DNA of 64,000 nucleotides, taken from assembly GCF_040581485.1 (NCBI RefSeq), contig NC_090129.1:33466764-33530763 (forward strand), read 5' to 3'. Of this stretch, positions 63,931 to 64,000 are shown piece by piece. A program made the position numbers and the translations under genes. Each line of letters starts with the position of its first letter. The stretch's first letter is position 1. This DNA is from Linepithema humile (taxonomy: Eukaryota > Arthropoda > Insecta > Hymenoptera > Formicidae). The notes under the pieces were generated by a model, which had not been told where the DNA came from, did no database searches, and saw only the letters and a list, made by a program, of their open reading frames with translations.

Positions 63931-64000
63931 GGATGGCGTAATTGAATTAGAGCAGAGACGAGCGCATAAAACCAGCTGGCATTCGCGGCTCTTCATTCAC

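Noticed and set aside
1..64000. CRISPR arrays, operons, bacterial-type systems
   Set aside because: Sequence is eukaryotic with introns. No regularly spaced direct repeats with unique spacers.

Overview
This is animal nuclear DNA, almost certainly from an insect and most likely a hymenopteran such as an ant. The evidence is AT-rich intergenic DNA with CpG-richer promoter patches, short GT-AG introns, arthropod TCAGT initiators, an insect-type chitin synthase and a Tret1-type sugar carrier, plus many small MITE-like elements. The species assignment is an inference. I see no bacterial, viral or CRISPR features.

The window holds seven protein-coding genes, all rebuilt as multi-exon models whose exon lengths sum to a multiple of three. 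They are: a facilitated trehalose/sugar transporter (22,732-25,875, +, 462 aa); cytosolic Cu/Zn superoxide dismutase (26,972-28,170, +, 152 aa); chitin synthase, probably the class B/CHS2 type (28,580-37,876, +, 19 exons, 1,554 aa); the E3 ligase BRAP (38,174-40,498, -, 565 aa); augmin subunit HAUS4 (40,965-42,284, +, 342 aa); phosducin-like protein (42,511-43,575, -, 284 aa); and purine nucleoside phosphorylase (52,621-58,578, +, 332 aa), with a probable alternative first exon at 54,856-54,962.

Layout: 1-22.6 kb is a gene-poor region with MITEs, a large inverted repeat, a retroelement remnant, one small secreted-protein candidate ORF (10,891-11,148), and a GC-rich block at about 18.8-20.1 kb that looks like the promoter and 5' leader of a minus-strand gene running off to the left. 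From 22.7 to 43.6 kb is a dense gene cluster: three head-to-tail plus-strand genes, then BRAP convergent with chitin synthase, BRAP and HAUS4 divergent from a shared 466-bp promoter interval, and HAUS4 and PDCL convergent. From 44 to 52.4 kb is a desert beginning with a clean 751-bp DNA transposon carrying a 9-bp target duplication. PNP fills 52.6-58.6 kb. From 58.6 kb to the end there are no convincing coding exons, but two promoter-like sites (CRE plus initiator near 61.1 kb, TATA box at 63.9 kb) suggest one or more plus-strand genes whose coding parts lie to the right.

The genes do not form one pathway. Sugar import and chitin synthesis are loosely related, since chitin is made from UDP-GlcNAc derived from sugars, but nothing in the sequence shows co-regulation. 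I did not find a clear undescribed multi-gene system. The most informative observations are the alternative PNP first exon, the single copy of the 177-bp chitin-synthase exon, the upstream BRAP start exon, the 3 x 289-bp intronic tandem array, the 751-bp transposon, and the hammerhead-like retroelement remnant.
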